Shown: positions 1-8,850 of the stretch, in pieces
Position numbering within the stretch: position 1 is the stretch's first letter
Layout of the letters: the number at the start of each line of letters is the position of its first letter
DNA from: CBDVBD01 sp965372135
GTDB lineage: Bacteria; Electryoneota; RPQS01; CBDVBD01
Assembly: GCA_965372135.1 (NCBI GenBank)
Contig: CBDVBD010000010.1
Location: 1-39,774, forward strand
Reading direction: 5' to 3'
Length of the DNA stretch: 39,774 nucleotides
The notes under the pieces: generated by a model
Told to the model about the DNA's origin: nothing
The model's input: the letters and a program-made list of their open reading frames with translations, nothing else
Database searches by the model: none
Position numbers and translations under genes: made by a program

Positions 1-178
1 TATGTCATGAAACACTTGTAAACCATGTCATGATATCATACAATGGCACCTGACACCACAGAAAATAGCAGCACTTTCACTGCGGTAGCAAGCTAGCGCA
101 GTCCAAATATCCTCAGGGTGGGGACACCCTGAGGCACAAGATCGAGATCCTTCACTTCGTTCAGGATGACAATCGTCA
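1..178. repeat. Dispersed intergenic repeat, downstream of dnaK
   Basis: No gene is visible here. Positions 111-134 form a perfect 10-bp hairpin (CCTCAGGGTG, loop GGGA, CACCCTGAGG) followed by CACAAGATCGAGATCC. The stretch 136-172, read on the minus strand, is the widespread dispersed element whose chance translation contains CHPERSEGS. A 9-base direct repeat ATGTCATGA occurs at about 4-12 and 26-34. The hairpin lies just past the dnaK stop codon and could end its transcript, although no T-run follows. It belongs to the same hairpin family as 23559-23619 and 6207-6231. Confidence 0.7.
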
Positions 179-2110
179 TTATTTCTTGTTATCTTCATCG
201 TCAATGACTTCGAAGTCTGCGCTTTCCACTTTGCCATTATCCTCAGGTTTTTTGGCTTCCTCGGCGCCGGGAGGTGGTGGTTGCGCTCCCGCCTGCTGCT
301 GCGCTTGTTGAGTGGCTTCGTACATCGCAGTTGAAGCTTCGTTCCAGCGCTGAGTCAAGTCTTCACTGGCTTGTTTAATTTCATCGGTATCTGTACCTTT
401 AAGGGCTTCCTTTACGCGGTCAACCGCAGCCTGGATTTTGTTCTTAGTCTCGTCGTCCATCTTGTCGCCCAACTCCTGCAACTGGCGTTCAGTTTGGAAC
501 ACCTGAGCATCAGCCTGGTTACGGACGTCAGCTTGTTCACGTTGTTTCTTATCTTCCGCTTCGTGCTCCTTGGCATCCTTCTTCATGCGCTCGATTTCCT
601 CATCGGACAAGCCGGAGGAATGTTGAATCTTAATCGACTGTTCCTTGCCAGTGGCTTTGTCCTTGGCGCTAACCTGCATGATGCCGTTGGAATCGATATC
701 GAAACTGACTTCGATCTGAGGAATCCCTCGCGGCGCCGGAGGAATACCGTCCAATTGGAAACGACCGATGGTCTTGTTATGGATCGCAATGGGACGTTCG
801 CCCTGCAATACGTGGATATCCACCGTGGGCTGGCTGTCAGCGGCGGTGGAAAACACCTCGGTTTTCTTGGTGGGAATAGTGGTGTTCGCCGTGATCAACG
901 TGGTCATTACACCACCCAGGGTTTCGATTCCCAGCGACAACGGGGTCACATCCAATAGTACCATATCGTGATCCACGTCCCCCGACAAGATTCCACCCTG
1001 AATGGCAGCGCCCATGGCTACCACTTCATCAGGATTAACACCCTTATGCGGTTCCTTGCCGAAATATTCCTTCACCACTTCCTGCACCTTGGGAATTCGC
1101 GTGGTTCCGCCCACCAGGATCACTTCGTCGATATCAGACGGTTTCATCTTCGCATCTTCCAACGCCTTCTTAACTGGTTCAACCGTCCGCTGAATTAAAT
1201 CATCCACCAATGCTTCGAACTTAGCACGATTAATGGTTAAATCCAGGTGCTTGGGACCTTCAGCAGTGGCTGTGATAAAGGGCAGGTTTATCTGGCTCTG
1301 ATTGGTGGTCGAGAGTTCACATTTGGCTTTTTCGCAGGCTTCCTTCAACCGTTGCAGCGCCATGGGATCCTTACGGAGATCCACCCCATCGCTTTTCTTG
1401 AATTCATCAGCGACATAATCGATCAGCCTCTGGTCGAAATCGTCACCACCGAGATGAGTATCGCCATTGGTGGATTTTACTTCGAAGACACCGTCGCCCA
1501 ACTCCAGAATCGAAATGTCGAAAGTTCCGCCACCAAGGTCAAATACGGCGATTTTCTCATCTTCCTTCTTATCTATACCGTAGGCTAATGAAGCTGCAGT
1601 CGGTTCATTGATAATCCGCTGCACATTCAATCCAGCAATCTCACCGGCTTCCTTGGTAGCTTGCCGCTGCGAATCGTTAAAGTACGCGGGTACTGTGACC
1701 ACCGCGTCCGTAATCTTTTCCCCCAGGTATTCTTCCGCAGCCTGCTTCATCTTCTGCAGCACCATAGCTGAGATCTCCGGGGGGCTATATTCCTTATCAT
1801 CGATCTTAACCCGTGCTACGCCGCCTTTGCCCTTCACCACCGTGTAGGGGACCTGGGAGATTTCCTCGCTCACTTCGTTGAACATACGCCCCATGAAGCG
1901 TTTTATGGAGTACACGGTTTTCTGGGGGTTGGTGACTGCCTGCCGTTTAGCGGCAGCGCCCACCAGTCGTTCGCCGGACTTGGAAAATGCCACCACACTT
2001 GGGGTGGTACGGCTGCCTTCCGGATTAGGGATTACCGTGGATTCGCCACCTTCCATCACTGCGACACAGGAGTTTGTAGTTCCAAGATCAATGCCGATAA
2101 TCTTACTCAT
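179..2110 (-). CDS. dnaK: Molecular chaperone DnaK (Hsp70)
   Basis: This is a 643-residue DnaK, the usual full length. It is the ATP-dependent cytoplasmic chaperone that works with DnaJ and GrpE, neither of which is beside it here. The protein opens with the phosphate-1 signature IGIDLGTTNSC, followed by the Hsp70 signatures around VFDLGGGTFDISILE and ILVGGTTRIPKVQ, a substrate-binding domain from about residue 390, and an acidic Q/P-rich lid tail ending VIDDEDNKK. I chose the ATG at 2110 because Hsp70 homology begins there and a purine-rich site (AGAAGGGAAG) precedes it. The open frame continues 35 codons further upstream without homology. No CIRCE inverted repeat was seen upstream, so HrcA control is not supported by the sequence. 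Confidence 0.98.
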   Translation of the reverse strand: MSKIIGIDLGTTNSCVAVMEGGESTVIPNPEGSRTTPSVVAFSKSGERLVGAAAKRQAVTNPQKTVYSIKRFMGRMFNEVSEEISQVPYTVVKGKGGVARVKIDDKEYSPPEISAMVLQKMKQAAEEYLGEKITDAVVTVPAYFNDSQRQATKEAGEIAGLNVQRIINEPTAASLAYGIDKKEDEKIAVFDLGGGTFDISILELGDGVFEVKSTNGDTHLGGDDFDQRLIDYVADEFKKSDGVDLRKDPMALQRLKEACEKAKCELSTTNQSQINLPFITATAEGPKHLDLTINRAKFEALVDDLIQRTVEPVKKALEDAKMKPSDIDEVILVGGTTRIPKVQEVVKEYFGKEPHKGVNPDEVVAMGAAIQGGILSGDVDHDMVLLDVTPLSLGIETLGGVMTTLITANTTIPTKKTEVFSTAADSQPTVDIHVLQGERPIAIHNKTIGRFQLDGIPPAPRGIPQIEVSFDIDSNGIMQVSAKDKATGKEQSIKIQHSSGLSDEEIERMKKDAKEHEAEDKKQREQADVRNQADAQVFQTERQLQELGDKMDDETKNKIQAAVDRVKEALKGTDTDEIKQASEDLTQRWNEASTAMYEATQQAQQQAGAQPPPPGAEEAKKPEDNGKVESADFEVIDDEDNKK

Positions 2111-2162
2111 AGTAACTTCCCTTCTGGGTATTATGTGATATTTTTCATTATTGACTATTCCT

Positions 2163-2168
2163 ATTATA
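2163..2168 (-). promoter_or_regulatory. Candidate -10 box of dnaK
   Basis: The minus strand reads TATAAT, within TATATAATAGG, about 53 nt upstream of the dnaK ATG. No convincing -35 hexamer lies at 16-18 bp, so the promoter assignment rests on the -10 alone. Confidence 0.4.
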
Positions 2169-2371
2169 TAGCAAACGCAATGCCAGTATTGTAATATACT
2201 AATAAATAATGACATAACACCTATTAAGATATAGATACATCTGCCATGATGCTGCCGTTTGTGCCATTATGGCAGTTTTTGTTGCCATTATTTGAATTAT
2301 TAAACATTTAACAACTGGGATTAGAGAGCGTCTGTGGTGGGAGTTTAAAGTTGCTTTATTTCATAAACACA

Positions 2372-2436
2372 GTGGGCACCCGCTGGCCGAGTACGGGCAC
2401 CCACAACGTGCGACGCCCTGGGAACAGAGTTCCCAG
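2372..2436. repeat. Two adjacent intergenic hairpins between dnaK and the VIT-VWA gene
   Basis: The 420-base space 2111-2530 holds no gene. It contains a hairpin at 2372-2404 (GTGGG and CCCG pairing with CGGG and CCCAC, with a CA/CA internal mismatch) and a second at 2418-2436 (CTGGGAAC, loop AGA, GTTCCCAG). A GCCATTATGGC palindrome followed by T5 sits near 2257-2280. The hairpins follow the stop of neither flanking gene, so I read them as dispersed intergenic elements rather than terminators. Confidence 0.5.
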
Positions 2437-2530
2437 AGCATCTTTTATCAGGAGTTCCTGCGTAAGTAATATACATTATATTGTTTTAGATTTCTATGAT
2501 GTGGATCACATTTGGGCAGTTTATCCATCT

Positions 2531-4798
2531 TTACAACCAACTTTGGATTTCAGAGCGGGCGATGGTTTCTTTGCCGGTGTCGCTGATCCGTACATAGACT
2601 TTCCCCACCTTGAGGACGACTTTCTCACCCAACGCGAATATTTCCGCTAACTCCGGTATTTGATCAAGCAAATCCCAATAGGCTTCGCTATCGTATTTGA
2701 TGTCGATAGTGGTATCGGAATCGGTGTACGATGTTTCCACCCAACTGTTGTCCTGCATTTTGAATGTACGCCCGGCAACGCGTTTTTTAGTACTTGCGCA
2801 TTCATCCAAGGAGACCGTTTCTTTCAATTCGCGGACAATTTCGCTTTCCGCAATGGCTCCCATGCGCTCTTCACGGGAAGATAATCCTGCCCCAGCCGAT
2901 GAGGATGTCATCCCTTTTTTGGATGCAACTGGGTGACTCCTTCCTCCTCGAAAATGGAATTCGCCTTCCTGATCAACATGTACGCCTGGTAAGGACTGAA
3001 GTGCACTACGTACATCCCTCACTGTTTGCTGTTGGGGTGGTTGATGGGCAAGTTGTTCATCCTCTCTTGCCAGGAAGGATGTGTAGGGTGTAGCGATGCC
3101 GTATTGTTTGCTCATGGCGATGACTTCATCTTTTAGTTCCTGGTTTTCGCCGTGCAATCGGATTTCCTCCAATAGGAACCCGATACGGCGGGACGCCCAG
3201 AGTTCGTCAACGAAATCGTTGCTCAGGTTTTCGCGGGGGAATTCCACTACGTGGCTGATGGTACGACGCCTGCCGTTAACTTCACCGGTGAGTTCCACCC
3301 GGTGTTCCCCATTGCCGGTGTAACGTCCCAGGATCAACAACTGATTACCAGCGAACATGTCCGGCAGGTTGTTGGGGTACATCATGTCCACATTGATGCC
3401 GTGGAAATGCAGTTCGGGATCGGACATGACGGGATGGTGGATTTGGTTATAAAATGAGGCTACCGCAGTCTCGATATTTTCGCCGGGCTCCACGTATTCG
3501 GTGGCGCCGCGGTGGGTTTGAGCAATGCGGTCCAGGAATATGGCATCGACGTCGTGACCGACACCAAAGGGGAATATCCTGACCTGGTCATCGTTACTAT
3601 TTTCCACCATTCTCAATATGGATTCCAGATCGGTGTTGCCGATAGTGGGTAAGCCGTCTGTCAGGAAGATGATGTTACGGGGACGGGATTCATCCCAATC
3701 CATGGAGATGGCGCGTTCCAGGGCGTCGTGGATGTTGGTACCGCCGCCGGATGAGATGCGGTTTACGAATTGCATTCCCTGGGATCGGTAGTTCCGGGCG
3801 GAAACCAAGTCGTTTTGAAAGGTGCTGATATTGTCGGAAAAGGCTACGATATTGAAACGGTCGCGATTGTCAAGGTTTTCCAAGCAGTACTTCAAGGCAT
3901 CGCGGGCTTGCCGGATTTTATCGCCACCCATGGAACCGGACCGATCCAGCACGAACACGATGTCCTTGCCGATAATTTCATTTTCTTCCAACTCGCGTTG
4001 GGGGGAGATCATCAGCATGAATGTACCCTCTTCCCCATCCCGATGAGCCAACAAGCTCATGCCGAAATGTTTGTCGGCTAAGGAATAGTAGATTTGGAAG
4101 GGACCGCTCATGTCTTCGAATTCACCTTCGAAAGATGCGTGGGCTTGGCGGTCGTCATCCTGCTCCAATTCCACCTGTGATTGGGGGGAATAGACGTTGC
4201 CCAGATCGTGGCGGCTTTCCAGAAATACATCGAAGCGTAGGTCGGCGTCTTTGAATGTTCGGTTATTTGTGGGGAACGGGAATCCCCAGACGTACAGACC
4301 GTTGCGGTTGTCCAGGACTTGGGAATAGGTAAGGTCGATGGAGCTTTCACCTCCCGGGGGAATCGGGAAAATGCTGGCTTTGAAGGATTTTTGATCCACG
4401 TATTCCAGCAGAGCTGGATCCTTGCGCTGGTGGACAATTTGCTGGTAGATGCGACGGGCTTCGTCGGCTTCAATTAATTCAGCTACCCATTCCCTGCCGT
4501 CCTGGATCAGGGTAAAGCTGGAAACCACCGCATCCTGCGGCAGTGGGAATACATAGGTGCCTTCCAACGCCCAGTTGTTGGGATTATGGAACACCTGTTG
4601 GACGGTGACCCGGGCGGTACCATCAATGATCCGGGTATGGACTTCCTGGGATACCAAGTTAGGGTGTCGGAAGTTTGGGCGATGCACTTCGTTAGGAAGG
4701 ATTAAACCTTGTGCGCATAAGATACTGGATGCAGCAAGTGTCAGGATTGCGATGAGTATCCATCGCGATGTTGGGGTGTGTGATTGATTGTGTGACAT
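2531..4798 (-). CDS. Secreted VIT and von Willebrand factor A domain protein with a TonB-plug-like segment
   Basis: The 755-residue protein begins with a signal peptide (hydrophobic about residues 13-29, AQ-G cleavage). A VIT domain follows at about 45-165, as in inter-alpha-trypsin inhibitor heavy chains. The VWA domain spans about 278-445, with a complete MIDAS start DRSGSMGG (D285, S287, S289) and the downstream FLTDGLPTIG strand. Metal-dependent adhesion or binding outside the cytoplasm is the family expectation, but the partner is unknown. Residues 592-621 resemble the plug motif of TonB-dependent receptors (SLPGVHVD, then FRGGRS), which is unusual here. The C-terminal 80 residues resemble the tail common to bacterial VIT-VWA proteins. 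The start has a strong site (GGAGGAAATC before ATG). The gene is monocistronic. Confidence 0.9.
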   Translation of the reverse strand: MSHNQSHTPTSRWILIAILTLAASSILCAQGLILPNEVHRPNFRHPNLVSQEVHTRIIDGTARVTVQQVFHNPNNWALEGTYVFPLPQDAVVSSFTLIQDGREWVAELIEADEARRIYQQIVHQRKDPALLEYVDQKSFKASIFPIPPGGESSIDLTYSQVLDNRNGLYVWGFPFPTNNRTFKDADLRFDVFLESRHDLGNVYSPQSQVELEQDDDRQAHASFEGEFEDMSGPFQIYYSLADKHFGMSLLAHRDGEEGTFMLMISPQRELEENEIIGKDIVFVLDRSGSMGGDKIRQARDALKYCLENLDNRDRFNIVAFSDNISTFQNDLVSARNYRSQGMQFVNRISSGGGTNIHDALERAISMDWDESRPRNIIFLTDGLPTIGNTDLESILRMVENSNDDQVRIFPFGVGHDVDAIFLDRIAQTHRGATEYVEPGENIETAVASFYNQIHHPVMSDPELHFHGINVDMMYPNNLPDMFAGNQLLILGRYTGNGEHRVELTGEVNGRRRTISHVVEFPRENLSNDFVDELWASRRIGFLLEEIRLHGENQELKDEVIAMSKQYGIATPYTSFLAREDEQLAHQPPQQQTVRDVRSALQSLPGVHVDQEGEFHFRGGRSHPVASKKGMTSSSAGAGLSSREERMGAIAESEIVRELKETVSLDECASTKKRVAGRTFKMQDNSWVETSYTDSDTTIDIKYDSEAYWDLLDQIPELAEIFALGEKVVLKVGKVYVRISDTGKETIARSEIQSWL

Positions 4799-4980
4799 GA
4801 TTTCCTCCGTGTTGTTTCATTTGTTGCGCTCTCATTAGCATTACTCTGCAACGGAGGAAATATTCCACTAAAAAATGGAATTTTAGTTAAGAGTCCTTGG
4901 ATATCATATGAGGTTGGATCTTTAAATGTCTGACGATACTCTTTTCTTTATTTATTGGAACGATGGGAACCAATAAACGG

Positions 4981-5811
4981 TCAACTCATACTTTCAATTT
5001 TATACCCTTTAATTTGAAATTTAGCACCTTTAAATTCAATGATCCAGTAAATTCGATCCCAAGGGTGGTGAAAAATAAACAAATCCAATTTCCCGTTACC
5101 GTTAAAGTCACCTACTTTATAAAACAGTTGATAATATTGCCTTTTTGTATCATAAACAAGATCAGATTTATATCTAACTTGGATAAAGGATTCATAAACA
5201 GTTTCCATATACTTTCCTTTTAATCCGGTGTCTTCCAGATATGATGTAATCGTATAGTCCCCTATCCTAATAGTGTCTTCAACAATTTTCTGTTCATTGA
5301 ATCTATCATGGGATAAATGCAAATCCTTACTTGTTGAGCATACAATATCATAGAAAAAGGGAGATTCCTCCACATTTCCTAAACTTAGAGGAATTGAACA
5401 AGCCGCATATATATTACAGGAATCATTATAACAGAAATAGTATATAAATCTTTCAATGCTTGTTTCAAAAACCGTATTTTTGTATCCAAAAAATAGGTTT
5501 TTCCCAATTTCTAATGTATCATTTTCATAGATTAAGGGATCTTTTGTTGTATAAAATTCTGATGGAGAGAGACCGTTGAAAACGATTGTTGCAGAATCCA
5601 ACTTTTCGATTGTGTTATCTTCTGGCACTCTTTGATATAGCCAAACAAATAACTGATTCTTATCAAATCCAGGTATGTTCTCTTCCAGCTCATTCGGTGA
5701 AAGTAAATAAGGATCAAAGGTATAGAAGTTTCCGATAAAGATGTCGTTGATTTGGGAGAAGGAAAGAGTGGTGGAAAGTAGTAATAACAACAATAATGTT
5801 AGGGTTTTCAT
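4981..5811 (-). CDS. Secreted hypothetical protein, low GC
   Basis: The protein has 276 residues and a clear signal peptide (MKTLTLLLLLLLSTTLSFSQ). I do not recognise the family. Near the C-terminus, about residues 232-245, a segment DFNGNGKLDLFIF resembles the calcium-loop/VCBS (FG-GAP) pattern DxNGxGxxD, followed by aromatic-rich strands. Four cysteines occur in the middle region, consistent with an extracytoplasmic location. The start codon follows a purine-rich AGGGGG. The gene is visibly more AT-rich than its neighbours and stands alone between repeat-bearing spacers, which suggests recent acquisition, but this is inference. An envelope or secreted role is all that can be supported. Confidence 0.75.
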   Translation of the reverse strand: MKTLTLLLLLLLSTTLSFSQINDIFIGNFYTFDPYLLSPNELEENIPGFDKNQLFVWLYQRVPEDNTIEKLDSATIVFNGLSPSEFYTTKDPLIYENDTLEIGKNLFFGYKNTVFETSIERFIYYFCYNDSCNIYAACSIPLSLGNVEESPFFYDIVCSTSKDLHLSHDRFNEQKIVEDTIRIGDYTITSYLEDTGLKGKYMETVYESFIQVRYKSDLVYDTKRQYYQLFYKVGDFNGNGKLDLFIFHHPWDRIYWIIEFKGAKFQIKGYKIESMS

Positions 5812-5942
5812 GGCGCCCCCTGAATGATGATGGAATTAGATGCTTGAATTAAAAATACGAAAATGAATAGGGAAAGTCAATAGAAATCGTGAGATAATCC
5901 TTTTGTCAGTTTAGGGATCATACTTCGTTGAATGTCACATTT

Positions 5943-5970
5943 CTGGATTCCCGCCTACGCGGGAATGACC
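5943..5970. repeat. Dispersed repeat of the CTGGATTCCCGC type
   Basis: The palindromic core CCCGC-CTA-CGCGGG is flanked by CTGGATT and AATGACC. This matches a very common bacterial intergenic repeat form. A degenerate relative (CTGGATTCCTGTTTCCGCAG) sits at about 16041-16060. Confidence 0.6.
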
Positions 5971-5984
5971 ATAATGAATATGCG

Positions 5985-6113
5985 CTACCAAATGCCAGGG
6001 ATAAGTCGATACTGGGTTTTTTGGGCGTATTCGACGTAACCGGTAAGTTCTTCATGTAAGGTTTTGTCTTCAAGATGGGTACGAATTACGAGTAAAATAA
6101 TTGAAACAATGGC
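5985..6113 (-). pseudogene. Remnant of an isoprenylcysteine carboxyl methyltransferase-family gene (C-terminal end)
   Basis: Reading the minus strand in one frame up to a TAG at 5985-5987 gives about 42 codons. They contain a short hydrophobic stretch (IVSIILLVI) and then THLEDKTLHEEL, TGYVEYAQKTQYRLIPGIW. This closely matches the C-terminus of membrane-bound ICMT/NnrU-like methyltransferases, with the pattern R-E-L-GY-Y-RY-RLIPG-W. There is no start codon or upstream membrane region. The upstream side runs directly into the dispersed repeat GGGATCCTGACC at about 6115. I read it as a truncated gene whose 5' part was lost at a repeat boundary. The family name is from memory of its conserved tail. 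Confidence 0.65.
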
Positions 6114-6114
6114 A

Positions 6115-6237
6115 GGGATCCTGACCTACTCGCTGTCAGGTCACATCCCGACAGATCGAAACAAGACCTAACAGAGCTTTCAATACGTCAGCAAAGGGTT
6201 ACACAACTGTCGGATGGGGACACCCCAACAGCACATA
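6115..6237. repeat. Composite intergenic repeat with variable-stem hairpins
   Basis: GGGATCCTGACCTACTC (from 6115) is followed by GCTGTC...GACAG. After a spacer there is a hairpin at 6207-6231 with the constant loop region TGGGGACA and a following GCAC. The same order of modules, with different stem bases, occurs at 23541-23623. The rest of the 5812-6296 spacer shows only this, the ICMT remnant and the hairpin at 6256-6281. Confidence 0.6.
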
Positions 6238-6255
6238 ACATTTAGGCAGATTAGT

Positions 6256-6281
6256 GGTGCCGACTCGAAAGAGCCGGCACC
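6256..6281 (-). terminator. Hairpin after the TPR lipoprotein gene
   Basis: The arms GGTGCCG-A-CTC and GAG-C-CGGCACC pair around a GAAA tetraloop with one A/C mismatch, 16 nt past the stop of the TPR gene. It is a stable stem but no T-run follows, so it could stop transcription with help or simply protect the 3' end. Confidence 0.45.
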
Positions 6282-6296
6282 GTGATTAACTAAATA

Positions 6297-7769
6297 TTAT
6301 TCCATCCCTTCAGCCATTTGCAGGGCTTTGGTTCTGCAGAAAGCATAGTTCATGTTGTTTAGTGCGTTGTAGTGGGCTGCCTGTTCGCAGAAATCCTTGG
6401 CGTTCTCTTTGTCGCCGATGCCCTGGTATGCCAGCGCCATCCGGTATAGATTGTACGGATTTTGCTGGTTTGCTTGTTGGAGTTCCGCCAATGCCAGATC
6501 GTAGTCCTCTTCTCCCAAAGCGATCATCCCCGCCACTTGGTGCGCCAACCGAATCTGGAATGGATTGTTGATTGCGGTGACTGCGTCTAAATATTCAGCG
6601 ACGTTAGCATGGGCGGTCTCGAAATCCTCCTTTTTCAAAGCAGCACGTGCGGCATTAAAGAGGAAAGCCCGCCGGGTGTTGTTTTTCACATCCTCGGAAA
6701 GATCAGACCCCTCAATCAGCTCTACTGCCATCTTATACATATCCAGGGCTTCGTCAAGATTGCCTAATTCCAGCAGGATGTTCCCCTTTACCACCAGGTC
6801 GCCTGCCATCGCTGACGGGTCGTTGATTTGCTGCGCCAGTTCGTGTTGTCGGTCCTGTTCTTCCAGGGCTTTTTCCAAATTACCCTCGTCCACATAGGAT
6901 ACTGCCGTGGCGAACATTGCAGCACGACGTTCGCCGATATCACGGGCTGTATCGTACAATTCCTGGAGGACGGCTCTGGCTTCCTGGTGCACGCCCTTGA
7001 AAACAAGGTTGGTAGCAATGCCGATAAACGAAGCGACGAAATGGGGATTTTGTGTCAGGGCTTCTTTGTAAGATGCGATAGATTCGTCGTATCTCCCCAT
7101 TTTCATCAGCAGTTCCGCATAGGAATCGTAAGGATTGGGGTCATTGGGAATCAGCTCGATGTACTTCTGAAAGGCTTCCTCTGCCTCTTGGTAGTTCCCT
7201 AAGAACCTATACGCGTACCCCAATTGATTGTAGGGTTGGGAAAAGTCCGGGGCGATTTCTACGGCTTTGTTGTATTGTTCAATAGCCGCAGGATATTCCT
7301 GTTGTCCGAAGTAGTTATTCGCCAATAAGTTGTAAGCCCGCTCATCGTTTGGATAAGCGGCAACTATCTTTTGGTAGTATTCCCGCTGTTTCATGGCAAA
7401 ACCATTCACTCCGGCATCAACTCCCTGGATCCACATCCGCTCCCCTTCGGAGACTTGATCCACCAGTGCCACAGCTCGGTCTAAACTTTCGAAGAATTTC
7501 TTGGCACTGGGCTGGGCAAAAGCTAATAGCAAGTGTGCCATGGCGAATTCGGGATCCTTCTCTACCGCTTGTTCGAAGAAAGTCCTTGATTCCTGCCCTT
7601 GAAGTGATTCTGATAGGTCACGACCCTGCAGGTAGAGTTCACGGGCTTCTTTGGATTTGGTGGTGATGGGGACTTTTCCCTCATCGGGTTTGGCACAGCC
7701 CGAAACAACCAGCAGGAGAGCACCGATGGCAAGAATCAGAACAACGCACAAAATGTGTGACTTTTTCAT
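6297..7769 (-). CDS. TPR-repeat lipoprotein
   Basis: From the chosen ATG at 7769 the protein has 490 residues. A signal peptide with lipobox (VSGC) gives a lipidated cysteine near residue 25, so it is probably anchored in an envelope membrane facing the periplasm or surface. The rest is made of tetratricopeptide repeats. The clearest are about residues 140-260 (YNLLANNYFGQQEYPAAIEQYNKAVEI-type units), with more to the C-terminus. Such arrays scaffold protein-protein contacts, and the partner is unknown. The start at 7769 is preferred over the longer frame to 7796 because AAGGAG lies 6 nt before it. It begins 31 nt after the stop of the small membrane protein gene, so the two form an operon. 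Confidence 0.9.
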   Translation of the reverse strand: MKKSHILCVVLILAIGALLLVVSGCAKPDEGKVPITTKSKEARELYLQGRDLSESLQGQESRTFFEQAVEKDPEFAMAHLLLAFAQPSAKKFFESLDRAVALVDQVSEGERMWIQGVDAGVNGFAMKQREYYQKIVAAYPNDERAYNLLANNYFGQQEYPAAIEQYNKAVEIAPDFSQPYNQLGYAYRFLGNYQEAEEAFQKYIELIPNDPNPYDSYAELLMKMGRYDESIASYKEALTQNPHFVASFIGIATNLVFKGVHQEARAVLQELYDTARDIGERRAAMFATAVSYVDEGNLEKALEEQDRQHELAQQINDPSAMAGDLVVKGNILLELGNLDEALDMYKMAVELIEGSDLSEDVKNNTRRAFLFNAARAALKKEDFETAHANVAEYLDAVTAINNPFQIRLAHQVAGMIALGEEDYDLALAELQQANQQNPYNLYRMALAYQGIGDKENAKDFCEQAAHYNALNNMNYAFCRTKALQMAEGME

Positions 7770-7800
7770 TTCCGGCTCCTTTTGTTGATTAATCATACGG

Positions 7801-8181
7801 TTATCGTTTACCTCTCACTATCGAAATAAGCAAAACTAAGCCAGCTAAGATTAGCAAAATAGGCACCCAGGGTAATGCTGATTCATGCATCCCCAAAAGA
7901 CCCCCAATTACGAAGAGAATACCAACCACTAACCAAAACCCTTCCAGCCTTAATTTCACAAGCAGACGTGCTATCTGCATACCAAAGGTAAGGATTCCGA
8001 TACCAAACAAACCAACACTGAAATCGAAGTTCGCTAAGAACGCAATCCCGATCCAGATAAAGAATAACGCCCATCCCACAGTATTCAGCTTTTTATCCAA
8101 TTCACTTTTTTCGGGAGTTGTCGGTTCATCGACCTGTTCCGTATTTTTCTCAGCGGATTCCTGATTTTCCATATTTTCCAT
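7801..8181 (-). CDS. Small membrane protein, LiaI/LiaF-like (DUF5668-like) transmembrane region
   Basis: The 126-residue protein has a charged Glu/Lys-rich N-terminus (about 1-35) and four hydrophobic segments. These lie at about residues 38-53, 55-72, 79-97 and 100-120, and the protein ends in a basic tail. The arrangement resembles the LiaI-LiaF-like/DUF5668 membrane module linked to envelope-stress sensing in many bacteria. The assignment rests on hydropathy and general resemblance. I chose the ATG at 8181 because AAAGGAGAATCCTC precedes it, while an eight-residue longer start lacks a good site. It is the first gene of a two-gene unit with the TPR lipoprotein. Confidence 0.7.
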   Translation of the reverse strand: MENMENQESAEKNTEQVDEPTTPEKSELDKKLNTVGWALFFIWIGIAFLANFDFSVGLFGIGILTFGMQIARLLVKLRLEGFWLVVGILFVIGGLLGMHESALPWVPILLILAGLVLLISIVRGKR

Positions 8182-8248
8182 GAGGATTCTCCTTTTATTA
8201 GTCAAGATTAATATGTTAGAACAGACCGTTGTTAAAAGCAGTCAGTTC

Positions 8249-8791
8249 TTAAAACGACCAGTTGACGATAGGGAAAAACGGAAACTGCCCACCTTTCCTG
8301 ATGATGTTAACCAATCCGATTTGTAACCCTTTCATGCTGCCGGCATAGTTGATAAATCCAAGCTGCAACCCGTTCATGTACTCAGCATAGTTTACAAATC
8401 CCCACTGGAAACCCAATCCATCACCTACATAGTTTACTGTTCCAGACTGGAATCCTTTGAAGCTGCCTTTAGTGTAATTTACACAGTTGTCCTGCCAGCC
8501 GGTGAAATCGGATTCTGTGTACGACACAACACCGAATTGCACACCCGTTGATGGTGCGGTTAGATGATTTACCAATCCCCAATCCAGTCCGGTTAAAGAG
8601 GCATTTTTCCCATAGATCAAGTTCAGGCGTAAACCGGTAATATTGTCACTTTCCGGGAAAAGCTGGATAGGATTTACCAGAGCAAGCTGAATGGGACGGT
8701 CCGCTGCAAACGTAGGATTTGCAAATGTGTTGACCATTACGATTGCCAGCAGTGCAATGCCCAGGCTGATTGTACTACTTTTGGGCGTCAT
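8249..8791 (-). CDS. LA_2272-type surface repeat protein
   Basis: The 180-residue protein has a signal peptide (about 1-29, FAA-D cleavage). A run of short repeats follows with the pattern G-hydrophobic-Q-x-G-hydrophobic-V/I-N-Y. Examples are GVQFGVVSYT, GFQSGTVNYV, GLQLGFINYA and GLQIGLVNII, and the protein ends in PFFPIVNWSF. This matches proteins I know as the LA_2272 surface repeat family, found in Leptospira and FCB genomes, whose function is unknown. Beta-structured outer-membrane or surface location is inferred. GGAGGT lies 5 nt before the ATG. There is no obvious operon partner. Confidence 0.8.
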   Translation of the reverse strand: MTPKSSTISLGIALLAIVMVNTFANPTFAADRPIQLALVNPIQLFPESDNITGLRLNLIYGKNASLTGLDWGLVNHLTAPSTGVQFGVVSYTESDFTGWQDNCVNYTKGSFKGFQSGTVNYVGDGLGFQWGFVNYAEYMNGLQLGFINYAGSMKGLQIGLVNIIRKGGQFPFFPIVNWSF

Positions 8792-8850
8792 GACGCACCT
8801 CCGCTTGTAAAATTGGCATAAAAATATTTATTCAGAGACTAACAAAAGCA

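Noticed and set aside
28..237. A 69-codon minus-strand open frame overlapping the dnaK end
   Set aside because: Its translation contains CHPERSEGS, the well-known chance product of a dispersed intergenic repeat, and it has no independent coding features.
2110..2215. HrcA/CIRCE control of dnaK
   Set aside because: No TTAGCACTC-N9-GAGTGCTAA inverted repeat could be found upstream.
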